Assembly: GCF_000632225.1 (NCBI RefSeq)
Contig: NZ_JFYV01000026.1
Span: forward strand, 1 to 41,437
Length of the DNA: 41,437 nucleotides
Direction of reading: 5' to 3'
From: Sphingomonas sp. RIT328
GTDB taxonomy: Bacteria > Pseudomonadota > Alphaproteobacteria > Sphingomonadales > Sphingomonadaceae
Positions 39,407-41,437 of this stretch are shown piece after piece. Each line of letters begins with the position of its first letter. The stretch's first letter is position 1. The notes beneath the pieces are model-generated. The model ran no database searches. It was not told where the DNA came from and saw only the letters and a program-made list of their open reading frames with translations. Made by a program: the position numbers and the translations under genes.

Positions 39407-40539
39407 CCGAGGCGGCGGGGCGCGCGCATCCGCTCGCCGGCCTCAAGGTGCTCGAGCTGGCGCGCATCCTCGCCGGCCCCTGGGCGGGGCAGGTGCTCGC
39501 CGACCTCGGCGCCACCGTGACCAAGGTGGAGAGCCCCGCCGGCGACGATACGCGCAGCTGGGGCCCGCCCTTCGTCGACTATCCCGACGGCGGCCGCGAC
39601 GCCGCCTATTTCCACGCCTGCAACCGCGGCAAGACCAGCGACGTCATCGACTTCACCACCGCCGCGGGGCAGGCGCAGGTCCGCGCGCTCGCCGCCGGGG
39701 CCGACGTGCTGATCGAGAATTTCAAGGTCGGCGGCCTCGCCAAATACGGGCTCGACTATGCCAGCCTGTCCACGCTCAATCCCCGCCTCGTCTATTGCTC
39801 GATCACCGGCTTCGGGCAGGACGGCCCCTATGCGGCGCGCGCCGGCTATGACTTCATCGTCCAGGGAATGAGCGGGATGATGGACCTGACCGGCGATCCC
39901 GACGGCGCGCCGCAGAAGATCGGCGTGGCGATGGCCGACATCACCACCGGCCTCTATGCGGTGATCGCGATCCAGGCGGCGCTGGCGATGCGCGAGCGGA
40001 CCGGGCGCGGCCAGTGGATCGACATGGCGCTGCTTGATTCGATGACCGGCGTGCTCGCCAATCAGGCAGCGAATTATTTCGCCAGCGGCGTCACTCCGGC
40101 GCGCGTCGGCAACGCCCACCTCAACGTCTGCCCCTATGCGGTGTTCGAGACGAGCGACGGCTGGTTCATCCTCGCGGTCGGCAACGACGGCCAGTTCCGC
40201 CGCTTCTGCGCGATCGCCGGGATCGACGCCGACGATCCGCGCTATGCCAGCAACGCGCTGCGCCTCGCCAACCGCGAGGCGTTGTTCGCGCAGATCACCG
40301 CGGCGACGCGGACCTTCGCGCGCGACGATTTGCTCGCGCGCCTCGCCGCGGCCGGCGTGCCGGCGGGACCGATCAACTCCGTCGAACAGGCGCTTACCGA
40401 TCCGCAGATCGCCGCTCGCGGCCTGGTGATCGGGTCGGACCCGATCCGCGGCCTGCGCACGCCGATCCGCTTCTCCGACGCCGCGCTCGCCTGCGACCGC
40501 CCTGCCCCCCGGCTCGGTTCGGGCGATGACGAGCGGTGA
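39403..40539 (+). CDS. CaiB/BaiF family CoA-transferase, probably glutarate-specific
   Basis: A 378-residue family III CoA-transferase, cytoplasmic. It opens [34 protein letters not shown], typical of the family. The catalytic aspartate is Asp179 in [15 protein letters not shown], and [13 protein letters not shown] and [12 protein letters not shown] follow. Its coupling to glutaryl-CoA dehydrogenase (TTG start at 39403 sharing TTGA with that stop) suggests that it charges glutarate from succinyl-CoA, like SUGCT. That specificity is inferred from context. A later ATG is not close enough to replace the TTG without losing the conserved N-terminus. Confidence 0.93.
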   Translation: MTEAAGRAHPLAGLKVLELARILAGPWAGQVLADLGATVTKVESPAGDDTRSWGPPFVDYPDGGRDAAYFHACNRGKTSDVIDFTTAAGQAQVRALAAGADVLIENFKVGGLAKYGLDYASLSTLNPRLVYCSITGFGQDGPYAARAGYDFIVQGMSGMMDLTGDPDGAPQKIGVAMADITTGLYAVIAIQAALAMRERTGRGQWIDMALLDSMTGVLANQAANYFASGVTPARVGNAHLNVCPYAVFETSDGWFILAVGNDGQFRRFCAIAGIDADDPRYASNALRLANREALFAQITAATRTFARDDLLARLAAAGVPAGPINSVEQALTDPQIAARGLVIGSDPIRGLRTPIRFSDAALACDRPAPRLGSGDDER

Positions 40540-40580
40540 CGGTCTGGCGACATGCCGGGCTTTGCGGCTAAGGGCCGGAC

Positions 40581-41132
40581 ATGGCGCGCCTTACCGTCAA
40601 CAACCAGCCGGTCGAATATCGCCTCGATCCGGAGACGCCGCTGCTCTGGGCGCTGCGTGACGCATCGAACCTCACCGGCACCAAATATGGCTGTGGCACC
40701 GGCGATTGCGGCGCCTGCACCGTCGATGTCGACGGGCGGGCGGTGCTGTCGTGCCAGGTCGCGATCGGGCGGATCGAGGGCAGCTTCGTCACCACGATCG
40801 AGGGCCTGTCGCGCGAGCGCAACCACCCGTTGCAGCTCGCCTTCCTCGCCGCCAACGTGACGCAGTGCGGCTTTTGCATCCCCGGCATGCTGATGGCGGC
40901 GTCGGTCCTGCTCAACCATCGTCCCGACCCGAGCGAGGCGGATATCCGCGGTGCGATCCGCAACCTGTGCCGCTGCGGCGTCTATCCGCGGCTGATCGAG
41001 GCGATCCAGCGCGCCGGCCGTGCCGCGCGGGGTGAGGAGACGATCCCCGCCGGCGCCCGCCCGGGTATAGACCCGGCCGATGCGGCGCGCGTCGTCCCCG
41101 CTTTGGTCCCGCCCAAGCTTTCGCAACGCTGA
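40581..41132 (+). CDS. [2Fe-2S] subunit of a molybdenum hydroxylase (IorA/CoxS-like)
   Basis: A 183-residue protein with two [2Fe-2S] clusters. The plant-ferredoxin-like N-terminal cluster uses YGCGTGDCGACTV (Cys38, Cys43, Cys46) and Cys58. The C-terminal helical cluster uses QCGFCIPG (Cys96, Cys99) and LCRCGVYPR (Cys130, Cys132). This is the small electron-transfer subunit of xanthine dehydrogenase-family enzymes such as isoquinoline 1-oxidoreductase and aldehyde oxidases. The molybdopterin subunit usually follows directly, but here the next gene is unrelated and none precedes it. A tail after about residue 150 is Pro/Ala-rich. The ATG has AAGGG upstream. Confidence 0.93.
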   Translation: MARLTVNNQPVEYRLDPETPLLWALRDASNLTGTKYGCGTGDCGACTVDVDGRAVLSCQVAIGRIEGSFVTTIEGLSRERNHPLQLAFLAANVTQCGFCIPGMLMAASVLLNHRPDPSEADIRGAIRNLCRCGVYPRLIEAIQRAGRAARGEETIPAGARPGIDPADAARVVPALVPPKLSQR

Positions 41133-41151
41133 CAGAGGTATTCAGCTTCGT

Positions 41152-41164
41152 CACAGCGGCTGTG
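41152..41164. promoter_or_regulatory. Palindrome CACAGC-G-GCTGTG before the last gene
   Basis: A perfect 13-base palindrome 20 bp after the [2Fe-2S] gene stop and 60 bp before the RcnB-like start. It could be an operator of the latter or part of a weak terminator of the former. No T-run follows, and no known consensus is matched. A second GC dyad, GCCGGC-TCGTGC-GCCGGC, lies about 30 bp further on. Confidence 0.35.
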
Positions 41165-41224
41165 GTGCAAGTATCGGTCATCATCCGGGCCGGCTCGTGC
41201 GCCGGCGGACGAGGACGAAGGACG

Positions 41225-41437
41225 ATGAAGACCGTGATCAAGGCGCTGCTCGCCGCATCGATGCTGATGCCCGTGGCGGCACAGGCGCAGGATGGCCGGC
41301 GCAACTGGGATCAGCGTGGACCCGACGGACCCGGCCGCCCCGGCCCGCGGCCGGATGACCGCGGCCCACGGCCGGACGACGGCGGTCCGCCCCGCGTCGC
41401 CGATCGTGGCTGGCAGGGCCGTGGCGATCGCCCCGCC
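41225..41437 (+). CDS. RcnB-like exported protein (5' part)
   Basis: The first 71 codons of a gene that runs off the right edge. A signal peptide (MKTVIKALLAASMLMPVAAQAQ) precedes a Gly/Pro/Arg/Asp-rich low-complexity stretch with near repeats (PGPRPDDRG, PRPDDGG) and DRGWQGRGDR. Sphingomonad RcnB-family proteins (nickel/cobalt homeostasis, periplasmic) commonly begin this way, with a tryptophan-rich domain later; that domain is outside the window, so the assignment is provisional. The ATG has GAAGGA just upstream. Confidence 0.55.
   Translation, partial: MKTVIKALLAASMLMPVAAQAQDGRRNWDQRGPDGPGRPGPRPDDRGPRPDDGGPPRVADRGWQGRGDRPA

Overview
The window looks like chromosomal DNA of a GC-rich alphaproteobacterium, most probably a sphingomonad (Sphingomonas or a close relative). 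This rests on very high GC, a complete type II secretion operon of the layout common in that group, a TamA-TamB pair, a DUF6481 protein, and several families of short palindromic intergenic repeats typical of sphingomonad genomes. No phage, plasmid or transposase gene is visible. Family names come from reading motifs, without any database search.

Layout. 1-191 holds the start of a leftward DUF3617-type gene cut by the window edge. 374-1330 is a PhzF-family isomerase that overlaps the next gene tail to tail. 1247-5962 (leftward) is a tightly coupled cytochrome c maturation operon, ccmC-D-E-F-G-H-I, without ccmA or ccmB. 6416-7468 is a Leu/Val/Phe-type amino acid dehydrogenase, followed by tRNA-His at 7592-7669. 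7717-19999 (leftward) is a full type II secretion operon gspC to gspN, interrupted by repeat DNA at D/E, E/F and I/J. 20065-22095 is modABC for molybdate uptake, with a short ModC. 22384-25755 encodes one 1123-residue membrane protein that joins a GH18-like domain, a NodB-type deacetylase and a GT2 glycosyltransferase. 26192-28392 holds a quinone oxidoreductase, a spermidine-synthase-like protein and a small charged DUF6481 protein. 28639-34679 is tamA-tamB (outer membrane assembly). 34845-35606 is a ThuA-domain protein.

35637-37356 holds small, poorly described genes, including a divergent module: a LexA/CI-like S24 repressor facing a 58-residue helix-turn-helix-like protein and a 98-residue protein, with a perfect TAGGAAA-T-TTTCCTA palindrome between them. 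37381-40539 is catabolic: tryptophan 2,3-dioxygenase, glutaryl-CoA dehydrogenase and a CaiB/BaiF CoA-transferase. 40581-41132 is a lone two-cluster [2Fe-2S] subunit of the molybdenum hydroxylase type. 41225 to the right edge is the start of an RcnB-like exported protein.

Functionally, much of the window serves the cell envelope: Ccm for periplasmic cytochromes, Gsp for secretion, Tam for outer membrane assembly, and the three-domain glycan enzyme. ModABC would supply molybdenum for enzymes such as the one the orphan [2Fe-2S] subunit may serve. The best candidates for something not well described are the S24/HTH/98-residue module with its palindrome, the three-domain glycan enzyme, and gspJ, whose reading frame runs through a repeat-element pair before its prepilin cleavage site.
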